Source of the DNA: Psylliodes chrysocephalus
Taxonomy: Eukaryota > Arthropoda > Insecta > Coleoptera > Chrysomelidae
Assembly: GCA_927349885.1 (NCBI GenBank)
Contig: OV651814.1
Span: 50,894,433-50,958,432 of the forward strand
DNA: 64,000 nt
Reading direction: 5' to 3'
Shown: positions 11,602 to 23,359 of the stretch, piece by piece
Numbering within the stretch: the first letter of the stretch is position 1
Layout of the letters: each line of letters opens with the position of its first letter
The notes under the pieces: generated by a model
What the model saw: the letters and a program-made list of their open reading frames with translations, nothing else
Database searches by the model: none
Told to the model about the DNA's origin: nothing
Program-made: the position numbers and the translations under genes

Positions 11602-12241
11602 CAGGTTAGATAAAAATATACGAGCCATAGGGTATCGGCACTGGAAGTGCGCGGCCATCTCTGTTTTCTGTACAAGGTCAACGTCTGCATACATACCACC
11701 TCTCTTACGTTCTATATTACTTGTATCAAAAATCAAGCTTCAAGTAAGCTAAAGTTTAGTAATGCATGAGCAGCGATGGAAGGTTGTTTCCTTCAATTAA
11801 ATAAAGAAAACACTGGTTGTAGAACTAAGAATTATTTGCAAGTAAAAAATAATTTATAATTCCACAACTGACTGTTGTGTAGATAATTTATTAGCCATTA
11901 TGGCATTTTTAACAATGTTGTAGACATCCAAAAGTCTTTAATGATTCTTTTAATTGTCGAACGGTGTGGAATTGGCAGATTTTCATACGTCCTATTAAAT
12001 AAATATATTTTCCTCTTTAGTGTAAAACAAGAAACGGCGTTTTAAAAATAAAATTGTATGGACACCTACAGTATTTTCAAACCGCAAAAGCTGAAGAGCA
12101 AATGAGCAAAATGTATTGTACAAGTTGACCAATTCGATTACGATTGTCTCCGACGTGTTACGAATATTATCACACTACAGTCTACAATTAATAGAGATGG
12201 GCGCAACTCACCATATGGCTCGTATACTTTTTTCTAACCTG
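11602..12241. mobile_element. TA-flanked MITE with ~58-bp inverted repeats
   Basis: The left end CAGGTTAGATAAAAATATAC continues GAGCCATA and, further in, GCCATCTCT. The right end on the minus strand reads CAGGTTAGAAAAAAGTATAC, then GAGCCATA and CCATCTCT. TA (in fact TATA) stands outside each end. The 640-bp body has no gene. Terminal CAG and TA flanks fit a Tc1/mariner-derived MITE. Confidence 0.75.
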
Positions 12242-14112
12242 TATATTACATAGCATTCAATTGTTTTTTTTTTTGTATCAAAGAAGAAATTTTGTAGACA
12301 CTAAAGCCAGTGTCGCATAATTTTTACGGGGTTTAAAATTAATATAAATAATCTATTATAAGTACATACCTTTAAAATACATTTTATAAGTTTGGTGCAA
12401 CAGATTTTATAGATATACATAAATATAGATAGTAATAGTTATATAAAATCGATTTTTTTATACAAAAATTTAATTAGATGTATTTTGATTTCAAGGATTA
12501 TTTAATATGTTTTTTAAACATTTTTGATCATAATGCGTATAAAGGTTGAAATATTAGGAAATAAAAAAGATTATATTTAAAAATATCAAATATAAATGGA
12601 AACATCATATTCATTGAATTTTAAATACATTGACTTTGTTGAAAGACTTTTCTAAATCTGTTTTTCGATACTTTCAGTTTAAACGTTTCGTGGCGAATCT
12701 TGGGTCAATCCTTAATTTGAAAGTTTTATAATGTGTACCGTATGATCACTAAATACGGGATCGGTATAATGAGAAATAGCAGAACAAAAAACTGAATTAA
12801 CAATGTTAGAACAGAGGATTCTGCTAAATTTAGCAGCCCGACTTAGCTTAAATTTCTGATAATTGAGTAGTTAGAAATAGGCTGACGTTTAATAAATTAA
12901 TAAAAAAAACATCTTGATATTTCTAATTAAATAATGTTTTCAATTGGAAACATTCTAAAATATTTCTCTGCTTTTTACATAATATAATAACAACAACAAA
13001 TTGAGATATATTTATCACTTTTCCAAACGTTTTACGTATTTTGAAGTAAATATATTACATCCGTTGGTTCTAACACTAACAGCGTTTTAAACAATTAGAA
13101 AACCAACAATATAACCTACTATGACGTCGACGATTGTTTTCGGTCGAAAGGCTATTCCCGTCAAATTTGATTTTTCTAAAAATCGTAAAGTAAATAGTAG
13201 TTTCGGTTTCGGTTTTATATTCACCTACCAATTCGAATGAATTTGGACAACATTGATTCTTTTCGCATTTTCTAAACCTAACAATTTTTTGACTTATTCG
13301 AATTTCTGAAATCCGAAAAGACCAGTTAAGTACACCTACTCATCTGCTGAAAAAAGTAAAGTTATCCAAATTCGACAAATTTGGTACGATACTGAAAAAG
13401 CAACAACTTTTTCATTTAAATTTTTTCGATATTTTGAGAAATAAACTAACTTTTATTTTTAAATATAAAATTTGACTCGTATATATCCGATCGACAGGAA
13501 AAATCGTCAACGACATTTCTTATTATATTTGAAGTAAAATTGCGCATAAACTAATAATAGAAAATACATTATGCGGATTTTAACGGTGACACTGTATGTC
13601 CTATCTGTCAATGTCAAAATATGAAAAACAAATATTGATATCCTGTATACATTTTTGTGTAAATTGTCTAATAATTAAAAAAGTTAAGGAACCCCGCTCA
13701 TACAACCTACCCTAAATGATTTGAAAGATGTTTCCAACTATTAAGCAGAATTACAATACTAGCCAAAATTATGTGCTACTCTATTATTTTTATTTAACCT
13801 TTTTATGTGGTATTGATTTTAGTTTTATTTTTTCTGTAGAATTACAATGACTAAAAAGGTTTCAAGGAAATATAATCAAACTCTTATAATTACGGTCCTG
13901 ACTGGGGCCCATTAAACAATTGTATACAAGTAGAACCGAGAATCACATTTTCAGGGGCAATAAGGAAATACCCACATTTGGCTAATATTTCATTGGAATA
14001 CAACACCGGTATATTTAGCTCTTTTTTCCATGTCTTCCATTGTCTTAAAACGAAAATAAATAGTGTTTTTTTTAATATTAGCATAGTTCTCTTTGTGAAA
14101 ACTAGGTACTTA
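12242..14112. other. No supported feature
   Basis: About 1.9 kb of A+T-rich sequence. I looked for frames, tandem repeats and TIRs and see nothing convincing. Confidence 0.4.
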
Positions 14113-14149
14113 GATATAGGGTAGCGAAAAAGTCTGGCAACAAGGTATT

Positions 14150-14870
14150 TTCCTCGGTACAGCCACTCTAGCTGTTCTTCATCAGTGGAAATTTATGAAC
14201 GGCGGTGAACTGTATCACTCTGCACTTATGAAAGGAAAATGACTGTTGCACTTGTAAGAATAATGGTTAATATCCTCCCCGCAATATTATTTTACCAGGC
14301 ATAATAGTCCCAAATAACAAATGGCTTAAAACGGAACTTTTCGACCAACACTTTAGGGAACAATGACGGTTTTATCTTTATTTGTTCGGTTTAAAGTTTC
14401 TCTTATGTAGACATCTGGTAGTCCATAGCTTCTACAAGAGAGACACCCTTTCTCCGAGCTGTTAAAAAGACTAGGGGCTGAAACAGCTCTGATTATCGAC
14501 GGGGGGAAACAAGCGAATACCGCTATCACCCCCTGGTTAACGCGAAAATGGATGAAGGATGCTAATGCCCCCAGATTAAATCTAATTTGCTTTATTACCC
14601 TAACAGGTACTAAGGAAATTAAAAGTACAGGTCGAATTCCTTATGTAGACAATAGAAACGGAAATGAACGTTGCAAGGAGAATTATTAGACGGAATTTTA
14701 AATAAAGTGCCCACCTTGATTAACTCCTCACAATCTCGGAAATTAAATTACAAAAAATCGGTTTCGACTAATATCCAGCACGATACCACTTAAATGGTCA
14801 AAACAGCGACGAAAAAGGGCGTGGAAGAGAGCCCTCTCAACGAAAGACGTCTGCTTTTATCAAAAGTCAA
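14150..14870. other. Unassigned left part of the TIR-bounded block
   Basis: Less A+T-rich than the surroundings (14440-14700), with a coding-like texture but stops in every frame. Possibly the relic of a gene once carried by the block. No motif was recognised. Confidence 0.3.
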
Positions 14871-16270
14871 TTTTAATCACATTTAAAATTGATAACTTAT
14901 TTTCTTCTTTGGAAAACTAATTATTTTATTATCCTAAGGCATTTTACCCTTGTTGGGAGGGTCGCTAATAATTTATATTTTTACTGTAAGTATATAGCAC
15001 TAATAGAAGTTTTTTAGAGCACATTTAAAATTGATAATTTATTTTCTTCTTTGGAAAAATAATTATTTTATTATCCTAAGGGCATTTTACCCCTGTTGGG
15101 AGGGTCGCTAGTAATTCATATTTTTGCTGTAAGTATATAACACTAATAGAAGTTTTTTTAATCACATTTAAAATTGATAACTTATTTTCTTCTTTGGAAA
15201 ACTAATTAATTTATTATGCTAAGGGCATTTTACCCCTGTTGGGAGGGTCGCTAGTAATTCATATTTTTAGTGTAACTATATAACACTAATAGAAGTTTTT
15301 TAGATTACATTTAAAATTGACAATTTATTTTCTTCTTTGGAAAACTAATTATTTTATTATCCTAAGGGCATTTTACCCTTGTTGGGAGGGTCGCTAGTAA
15401 TTCATATTTTTACTGTAAGGATATAACACTAATAGAAATTTTTTAGATTACATTTAAAATTGATAATTTATTTTTTTCTTTGGAAAACTAATTATTTTAT
15501 TATCCTAAGGGCATTTTACCCCTGTAGCGAGGGTCGCTAGTAATTCATATTTTTACTGTAAGTATATAACACGAATAGAAGTTTTTTAGATTACATTTAA
15601 AATTGATAATTTATTTTTTTCTTTGGAAAACTAATTATTTTATTATCCTAAGGGCATTTTACCCCTGTAGCGAGGGTCGCTAGTAATTCATATTTTTACT
15701 GTAAGTATATAACACTAATAGAAGTTTTTTAAATCACATTTAAAATTGATAACTTATTTTCTTCTTTGGAAAACTACTTACTTTATTATCCTAAGGGTAT
15801 TTTACCCTTGTTGGGAGGGTCGCTAGTAATTCATGTTTCAACTGTAAGTAGATAACCCTAATAGAAGTTTTTTAGATCACATTTGAAACTGATACTTTAT
15901 TTCCTTCTTTGGTCAACTAATTTTTTTTATTATCCTAAGGGCATTTTACCCCTGTTGGGAGGGTCGCTAGTAATTCATATTTTTAGTTTAACTATATAAC
16001 ACTAATAGAAGTTTTTTAGATTACATTTAAAATTGATAATTTATTTTTTTCTTTGGAAAACTAATTATTTTATTATGATAAGTGCATTTTACCCCTGTTG
16101 GGAGGGTCGTTAGTAATTCATATTTTTATTGAGGGTATATAATACCAATAGAAGTTTTTAAGATTACATTTAAAATTGATAATTTATTTTCTTCCTTGGA
16201 AAACTAATTATTTTATTATCCTAAGGGCATTTTACCCTTGTTGGGAGGGTCGCTAGTAATTCATATTTTT
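14871..16270. repeat. 143-bp satellite array, left part (ten units)
   Basis: The segment GTTGGGAGGGTCGCTAGTAA recurs at a strict 143-144 bp step (about 14955, 15098, 15241, 15384, 15527, 15670, 15813, 15957, 16100, 16243). Each unit also carries TTATCCTAAGGGCATTTTAC, CACATTTAAAATTGATAA and CACTAATAGAAGTTTTTT. Units carry diagnostic variants (for example GTAGCGAGG for GTTGGGAGG, or TATGCTAAGG for TATCCTAAGG). Their order is repeated in the right part of the array, which shows block-wise duplication. Confidence 0.95.
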
Positions 16271-16394
16271 ACTTTCCTATCTGTATACAGATATAAGGAA
16301 AGTATAGGAATCATGATTTTTTTCGACCTCGAGTTTTCGACGGATTTTTACGTTTTGAGGTCCCCTGAATCCGTTTTGACTATTTTCGCGATGA

Positions 16395-16454
<60 letters not shown>

Positions 16455-17513
16455 TGTGTGTGTCTGTGTGTGTCTGTGTGTGTGTGTGTCTGTATAACGC
16501 ATAACTCATGAACCGATACACGGAAAAACACCAAATTTTAAACTTAAGCTTTGTTCCAGCGTCTTATGAGCTGATTAGATTTTGGGCAGAGTCGGAACAT
16601 CTGGGAGGGTACTTTATAGGTGGTCATTTTTATATTTTATGGAATATATCTGTTATTTACGTTTGGGTAAGAAAATTTTTCAAATGAAAGTTACTTCTTA
16701 TTTTATTATCTATAATTTTTGTTATATACAAAATTTTCCTAAAATGGTCCGTATTCGCGAAATTTGACAAAATGTAAAAAAATATTTTTTTTTATAAAAA
16801 TTGTTCAAACAAAAGTTGTTTGTAATATAATTCTCTATAATTTTTATCTTATACATAATTTCTCTAAAATGGACCGTATTCGAGATATTTAAGAAAATGT
16901 GTAAATTTCGAAATTTGAAGAAAACTCAAAAACGGATAAAGAAAAAAACATTAAATTTTAAACTTAAGTTTTATTTCGGCCTGACGTGAAATGATTAGAT
17001 TTTGGACAAAGTCGGAACATCTGGGGGGGTACTTTATGGGAGGCCGTTTTTATATTTTATGAAATATATCAGTTATTTATGTTTGAGGAAAAAAATTGTT
17101 CAAATAAAAGTTACTTCTAATATTATTATCTATAATTTTTGTCTTATGTAAAAATTTCCTGAAATGGTCCGTATTCGAAAAATTTGACAAAATGTGCAAA
17201 ATTCTGATTTTTATGAAAATTGTTGAAATAAAAGTTGTTTGCGATATCGATCTCTATAATATTTGTTCATACATGATTTTTTAAAATGGACCGTAACGGA
17301 AAAATTGTAGGAAAAGTGCTAAATTTAAATTTTTCAGTATTTTCATTTTCAATGAATATCTATAGAAAAATGTTTCGCGGTAGATGTATGTGGACAATGT
17401 ATATATTTAGTTTATCCTTTAAACATTTATAGAGATGCTGCAATAGGTTGTACAAAATAACCGGAAAGAGCCTGTAATAACTAGATAGGAAAGTCATGTG
17501 TTGGACACATCAG
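16271..17513 (+). mobile_element. AFR copy A, full length, inserted in the satellite
   Basis: A 1243-bp non-coding repeat. It begins ACTTTCCTATCTGTATACAG, whose first ~32 bases form a hairpin (CTTTCC, the palindrome TATCTGTATACAGATA, GGAAAG). It ends AGATAGGAAAGTCATGTGTT plus GGACACATCAG, where ATGTGT and ACACAT form a second hairpin. The satellite motif ATTTTT is present on both sides (16265-16270 and 17514-17519) but only once in an uninterrupted unit, so it is a 6-bp target duplication. Inside are a (TG)n tract and a ~420-bp duplication (GATTAGATTTTGG near 16573 and 16993), each half with ATGGWCCGTATTCG modules. The superfamily is unknown. Confidence 0.85.
16397..16493. repeat. (TG)n microsatellite of AFR copy A
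   Basis: A TG run with interspersed TC (TGTGTGTC) at the position where every full-length AFR copy has a TG/CA tract. The long Cys-Val or His-Thr frames here are translation artefacts. Confidence 0.95.
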
Positions 17514-17604
17514 ATTTTTACTGTAAGTATATAACACTAATAGAAGTTTTTTAGATTACATTTAAAATTGATAATTTATTTTTTTTTTTTGAAAACTAAT
17601 TATT
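17514..17604. repeat. Satellite remnant between AFR copies A and B
   Basis: This is the continuation of the satellite unit interrupted by copy A (ACTGTAAGTATATAACACTA onward to GAAAACTAATTATT). It shows that A and B are separate insertions into the same 143-bp unit. Confidence 0.9.
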
Positions 17605-17761
17605 ACTTTCCTATCTGTATACAGATATAAGGAAAGTATAGGAATCATGATTTTTTTCGACCTCGAGTTTTTGACGGATTTTTACGTTTTGAGGTCCCCT
17701 GAATCCGTTTTGACTATTTTCGCGATGATGTCTGTGTGTGTGTGTGTGTGTGTGTCTGTGT

Positions 17762-17814
<53 letters not shown>

Positions 17815-18761
17815 TGTATAACGCATAACTCATGAACCGATACACAGAAAAACACCAAATTTTAAACTTAAGCTTTGTTTCAGCGTCCAATGAGCTGATT
17901 AGATTTTGGGCAGAGTCGGAACATCTGGGGGGGTACTTTATAGGTGGTCATTTTTATATTTTTTGGAATATATCTGTTATTTACGTTTGGAGAAGAAAAT
18001 TCTTCAAATAAAAGTTACTTCTAATATAATTATCTATAATTTTTGTTATATACAAAATTTTCCTAAAATGGTCCGTATTCGAGAAATTTGACAAAATGTA
18101 AAAAAAATATTTTTTTATAAAAATTGTTCAAATAAAAGTTGTTTGTAATATAATTCTCTATAATTTTTATTCTATACATAATTTCTCTAAAATGGACCGT
18201 ATTCGAGATATTTGAGAAAATGTGTAAATTTTGAATTTTGAAGAAAACTCAAAAACGGATAAAGAACAAAACATTAAATTTTAAACTTAAGGTTTATTTC
18301 GGCCTGACGTGAAATGATTAGATTTTGGACATAGTCGGAACATCTGGGGGGGGGGGGTACTTTATGGGAGGCCACTTTTATATTTTATGGAATATATCTG
18401 TTATTAATGTTTGGAGAAAAAAATTGTTCAAATAAAAGTTACTTCTAATATTATTATCTATAATTTTTGTGTTTTGTAAAAATTTCCTGAAATGGTCCGT
18501 ATTCGAGAAATTTGACAAAATGTGCAAAATTCTGATTTTTATGAAAGTTTTTAAAATAAAAGTTGTTTGCGATATCGATCTCTATAATTTTTGTTTATGC
18601 ATGATTTTTCTAAAATGGACCGTAATGAAAAAATTGTAGGAAATTTTTATTTATTTAGTTTATCCTCTAAACATTTATAGAGATGCTGCAATAGGTTGTA
18701 CAAAATAACCGGAAAAAGCCTGTAATACCTAGATAGGAAAGTCATGTGTTGGACACATCAG
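17605..18761 (+). mobile_element. AFR copy B, full length
   Basis: It has the same ends as copy A (ACTTTCCTATCTG at the left, GTTGGACACATCAG at the right) and the same internal duplication and TG tract (about 17729-17815). It is 1157 bp long, with a deletion near the right end (about 18643) relative to A. It is flanked by T-rich satellite sequence (AATTATT on the left, ATTTTTTT on the right), so the 6-bp duplication is less exact here. It is not coding. Confidence 0.8.
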
Positions 18762-19935
18762 ATTTTTTTATTATCCTAAGGGCATTTTACCCCTGTAGCG
18801 AGGGTCGCTAGTAATTCATATTTTTACTGTAAGTATATAACACTAATAGAAGTTTTTTTAATCACATTTAAAATTGATAACTTATTTTCTTCTTTGGAAA
18901 ACTAATTATTTTATTATCCTAAGGGCATTTTACCCTTGTTGGGAGTGTCGCTAGTAATTTATATTTTTACTGTAAGTATATAGCACTAATAGAAGTTTTT
19001 TAGAGCACATTAAAATTGATAATTTATTTTCTTCTTTGGAAAAATAATTATTTTATTATCCTAAGGGCATTTTACCCCTGTTGGGAGGGTCGCTAGTAAT
19101 TCATATTTTTGCTGTAAGTATATAACACTAATAGAAGTTTTTTTAATCACATTTAAAATTGATAACTTATTTTCTTCTTTGGAAAACTAATTAATTTATT
19201 ATGCTAAGGGCATTTTAGCCCTGTTGGGAGGGTCGCTAGTAATTCATATTTTTAGTGTAACTATATAACACTAATAGAAGTTTTTTAGATTACATTTAAA
19301 ATTGATAATTTATTTTTTTCTTTGGAAAACTAATTATTTTATTATCCTAAGTGCATTTTACCCCTGTTGGGAGGGTCGTTAGTAATTCATATTTTTATTG
19401 AGGGTATATAATACCAATAGAAGTTTTTAAGATTACATTTAAAATTGATAATTTATTTTCTTCTTTGGAAAACTAATTATTTTATTATCCTAAGGGCATT
19501 TTACCCTTGTTGGGAGGGTCGCTAGTACTTCATATTTTTACTGTAAGTATATAACACTAATAGAAGTTTTTTAGATTACATTTAAAATTGATAAATTATT
19601 TTTTTTTTTTGGAAAACTAATTATTTTATTATCCTAAGGGTATTTTACCCTTGTTGGGAGGGTCGCTAGTAATTCATATTTCAACTGTAAGTATATAACC
19701 CTAATAGAAATTTTTTCGATCACATTTGAGATTGATACTTTATTTCCTTCTTTGGTCAACTAATTTTTTTAAAGGGCATTTTACTCCTGTTGGGAGTGTT
19801 TACAGTAATTCCTATTTTTATTATAACGTATTTTAACTAATAAAAATATTTTAAAACACAGTTTAAAGTGATAACTTATTTGTTTCTCTGACAAAATAAA
19901 TATTTTATTATTACGGGGTAGTTTACCCTTGTGGG
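18762..19935. repeat. 143-bp satellite array, right part
   Basis: Units again step by about 143 bp (GGTCGCTAG near 18802, 18948, 19090, 19232, 19374, 19516, 19660). From about 19770 two strongly diverged units end the array. Unit variants occur in the same order as in the left part. One run, GCACATT plus TTGCTGTAAG plus TATGCTAAGG plus AGTGTAACTA, is at 15020-15290 and again at 19000-19265. Two other variant units (TATTGAGGGTATATAATACC and a TCAACTGTAAGTA/ATAACCCTAATAG type) also occur in both parts. Confidence 0.9.
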
Positions 19936-20640
19936 AATTTGTTATTATATCTATCATATTTTTTGTTTGAGTTAATACTACCATTATACATATTGTAAAA
20001 TACTTTTTGATGTGACTTCTCACCTTGTCGAATAAAATAGTAATAATATTTTTAAAGTATTCTATTGTCCTTTTAATTTTAATATTGTTGTGACAATTAA
20101 AAGAACATCCTATTATCAAATTTCAGTAAAAATTTCAATTGTTTTTGTCCTATTTCTCACCTAATAATTAATTACTTCTATTTAAACGACGCTACTGATC
20201 ATTCGGTAATATTCGGAATTTTGGCTGCTAGAAATTTGCTGCTAAGTTCACACCGGTATTAGTTGTACCCTTTTGTCTTTTAAAGAAGGATGGTAAATCA
20301 ATGATGTTTTTCTCGAAGTTTTCAACGTAGCACCAAAATTATTTTAAACAGTAGGAAATAGAAAAACAAAACATCACAATTTTGCAAATAACTAAGAAGA
20401 AAATATAAACAGAAAACAAAAGCCAACAAAAAAATCACTAAAAGCAGACGGAAAAATGAGAATAATCAAAATATGATTTTGAATTCTTTGGTTAAGTTTT
20501 TCACCCATAAAAATTAAAAATAGAGTAAGAAATCATAATTTCACTAGTAGCCCCATCTAGAGTGGAATCTTTATGTGCTTTGTGATGTCACCCATCACCC
20601 TACAGCGTGCTGCAGTCGTCTTAAGTAAAGGTACGAGTAA
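19936..20640. other. Unassigned sequence right of the satellite
   Basis: A+T-rich. A minus-strand open frame of ~110 codons (19781-20119) lies largely in degenerate satellite sequence and is not considered a gene. Confidence 0.4.
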
Positions 20641-20651
20641 AAAAGAAGGGG

Positions 20652-20760
20652 GAATATTCGAGAAATTTCTAGAAATGCCATTCTACGTCGAGAAAAATCT
20701 TGACAGTTCGAGAAGGTTAAAGCAAGCTATATAACTCGGTGATCCTGACGTCAGTGGGGC
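20652..20760 (+). promoter_or_regulatory. Heat-shock-type promoter: HSE array, TATA box, initiator
   Basis: At 20652-20674 five NGAAN units alternate without a gap (GAA, TTC, GAA, TTC, GAA, each two bases apart), which is a perfect heat-shock element. A further TTC--GAA pair lies at 20707-20714. A TATATAA box follows at 20728-20734, and TCAGT, like an insect initiator, at 20751-20755. That initiator overlaps a perfect TGACGTCA (20746-20753). Spacing from TATA to initiator is ~25 bp. Known insect hsp70-type promoters have this order: HSF trimers bind the NGAAN units and TFIID binds the TATA box. About 110 bp further on, the right inverted repeat of the block begins, and no open frame follows. 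Heat-inducible transcription toward the element end is inferred, not shown. Confidence 0.6.
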
Positions 20761-20899
20761 AGTTTTATGACAGATGTTATACGTTAATGTTATCAGTTGT
20801 ATAGTTATTGTAAAAGTTTAGTTGAAATAAATTGAGATAGGTACCAAAAACCTGCGTAACAATACCTTATTGCGAGACTTTTTCGCTACCCTGTATCTA

Positions 20900-21685
20900 C
20901 TGTATTCAAACAATCAAGAAATTAAATTCGTTATTTATTTAATGAACAAATTCTTGTAGACATTTTGATGTTATGAGACACTTTAAGACTAATAAAATAC
21001 CTTACTCTCATATCGATCGCTGAACAAATTGCTTACACTTCAAACTTTATTCTTTTCAAATAAAATTTCAGCACTTCCTTTTGTCATATAAATCCACCTA
21101 CCAACTAATTTTGTCCATCTTTGAAGAGCTTTTATTGCTTGACCTACAAAATGATTGCACTCATATCACGTAAAATATTAGACAGACATAATATACTCCA
21201 TAACAAGTTTGTTCGCATTCAGCAAAAAGTGGAGTGATGGCATACATTCGTAATTAATCATCCATTCAACTTCGGGCTATTGATACATACAGATTTATAA
21301 AACAAATATGGATATAAAGTAACATTAAAGGTAAGCCGATCTCAACGGTGAAATGTATTATGTAAAATCCCGAGGAAAATTTTAAAATATAAAATAGTTT
21401 CGGAGGTAGAAAGGGATTTACGAGATAAATTGGGTTTTCGAGTATATGCCTAAAGTGAGACATCCAAAACAATGGCGGGCTTATAGAGACGAAGCCTTCT
21501 TCAAAGCCTCTCATGCGAAATATAGCGATCTGATGTAGGCCAATAACTCAACTAATAACTCTTTACTGGTGCCTTTACAAATTTGTACAAAAATAAAATA
21601 TATTTGATGATAATAATAATAATATTCTACCTAATTCATTCCCTTACGAGTGAATTTTAACCCCCGAAAGCTGAGCTTGTACGGG
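20900..21685. other. No supported feature
   Basis: A+T-rich. An 82-codon minus-strand frame (21266-21514) has no recognisable motif. A small (TAA)n run lies at 21610-21625. Confidence 0.4.
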
Positions 21686-21689
21686 GAAA

Positions 21690-21870
21690 GGGACGGATAT
21701 TATTATTATTATTATTATTTGCCGTGGCGCTCCTATAACGCACCATGCAATTTAATTAAAAATCCACTTGGTCTGATGTAGGATTCGAAGCCCCTCTGTA
21801 TCTGACCACAAACAGGCCTATAAATGAATATAAGCGCGTGAGACTGCTACACCAACGACTCGATATTAAT
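21690..21870 (-). mobile_element. tRNA-derived SINE with (AAT)n tail
   Basis: On the minus strand, TGGTGTAGCAGT (about 21847-21858) fits a Pol III A box and GGCTTCGAATCC (about 21783-21794) fits a B box, in the right order and ~55 bp apart. The element runs to a 3' tail of AAT repeats (21697-21720). Internal Pol III promoters plus a simple-repeat tail are the hallmark of tRNA-derived SINEs. A second GC-richer stretch beyond the tail also ends in AAT/ATT repeats (21622-21690) and may be part of the same or an adjacent SINE. Confidence 0.6.
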
Positions 21871-23355
21871 TAGTACACCGGTATTAGTGAAGTAGGTTCG
21901 TTTTCTGGTAAATTTAATTATATAAAAAATAATTTATCATCTAGTCTTCTTAAATTAGTTTTGCGTTGAGGATTAGAGAAAATGTTTAATCTGGAAAACA
22001 TAATTCACAGGTAAGTACTAATGAACCAAATTAATGAAATTTTCCGACCAATTTTGACATCCATTAACATTTCCAGGTTTTCCAGGAAACGAACGAATCT
22101 TGGTAAGGTAACTTCATTTAAAATGACGTTTATTTTCCATTAAAAGTTGTGTTTGCATCGGTTTGAATATCGCGTGTTTATAAGAATTTGAAAAATATAC
22201 ATACACTGACATAAAAAATAGTGTATTACCTATCTACTTTTACGCCGTGGTTCACACACGTTATTTTTTGTTCCTACACTTTTAATAAAATAAACTTTTT
22301 ATTTTTGGATAAAACACTTATTAGATTTTATATTTTGTGATTTTAGTAATAAAATAACCCAATTTTAATGCAAACATATTTATAACAAAAACGGTTTGTA
22401 TTGTACAAGGCAGTATATTTAAATTAAATCCTTATCAAAACGGCTAGTCTTACACTGGGACGCTCTCGGCAGCCTCGGCCCAGTCAGCTCGTCCATATCC
22501 TGTCTACCCTGGGAAGTTATAGGAATCGTCTCTGGCTACTGGCAGTTCTAATGAAAATAAATAACCAGATATCAACATCAGTATCAACACAAAATAATGT
22601 CAGCAAGCAATAACATTGCTCAAACATAATAATTACAAATAATATGTCAGGAAAGCAATGACATTGCCCAAACATAATTCTCTATACTTTTCTTGTTTTG
22701 AGTGTGATAACAGCTAGAAAGCTTAAGTTGAATTCTTATCAACGATAACAACACTAATATGTGAGGTGAATGATTTATGTCTTCTCTATTTTCAACTCTA
22801 CGTGCTGTTCCGAAGAGTTTCTATAGTACCGTTGTGCTAGCAGACAAACGGAAGTACCCGTTGCACCACCTGAATGAATCCGTAATAGGTACACTCTACA
22901 CCTACACATACAGAACGGCAATTCTTTCAACCGTTTTGTTTCCAGATTATAAAATTCATTTCTCACATAAATGATTGACTAAGTAGAATACGTTGATAGA
23001 TTTAGGTAGGTAAGGCTTTCATTTTTTGTAAAAAAAAACTAACACATTGTAATCTTTATATTTTTTGTTCAATCTACACCGTTTAATCTCCACGATTGTA
23101 ATGATTTTTTCAGTTTTTTCTGAGCGTCACTTTAGGAGATAAGGAAACGAGATAAGACAGCAATTTTTAAACGTTTCTAAAAAATGTCAAAGAAAATACA
23201 TTCTTGAAATCGTGCTTCAAAGAGCTTTTTATAAACTTCCAATTTACCCCCCACTACTTACTACAACTGTTTCAAATTTCAGTGGTCAAGGAGGTGATTC
23301 CATTTAGACAAAGTGGAGATTGGACACTAAAAATAACCTGGCCTAAGTCTCTCAT
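21871..23355. other. Mostly featureless; one short direct repeat
   Basis: At 22598-22632 and 22644-22676 a ~34-bp segment is repeated (TGTCAG, AAGCAATRACATTGC and CCAAACATAAT or TCAAACATAAT). Overlapping short frames at 22775-22974 on both strands have no recognisable product. Nothing else was identified. Confidence 0.4.
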
Positions 23356-23359
23356 TTAA

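Larger units (their letters stand above)
14117..20895. mobile_element. 6.8-kb block bounded by 33-bp inverted repeats
   Basis: The left end (14117-14149) begins TAGGGTAGCGAAAAAGTCTG and the right end (20895-20863, minus strand) begins CAGGGTAGCGAAAAAGTCTC. Each continues GCAACAAGGTATT or GCAATAAGGTATT, so 30 of 33 bases match. TA lies outside each end (14115-14116 and 20896-20897). These look like ends of a TA-inserting DNA transposon. Between them are ~700 bp of unassigned sequence, the 143-bp satellite with two AFR insertions, and a heat-shock-type promoter. No transposase is seen. Either one large non-autonomous element grew by internal satellite amplification, or two separate solo ends happen to face each other. 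Confidence 0.5.

Noticed and set aside
16238..16534. Long Cys-Val and His-Thr open frames on both strands
   Set aside because: They are translations of the TG/CA microsatellite in AFR copy A. The same applies to frames at 17611-17835 and 61760-62162.
16271..17513. AFR as a Helitron (3' hairpin, subterminal inverted repeats)
   Set aside because: It has a 6-bp target duplication, ends in CAG rather than CTRR, and has a 5' hairpin. Helitrons insert between A and T without duplication.
14871..19790. 143-bp units as possible tRNA or 5S gene cluster
   Set aside because: No Pol III boxes, no structural RNA motifs and strong A+T content.
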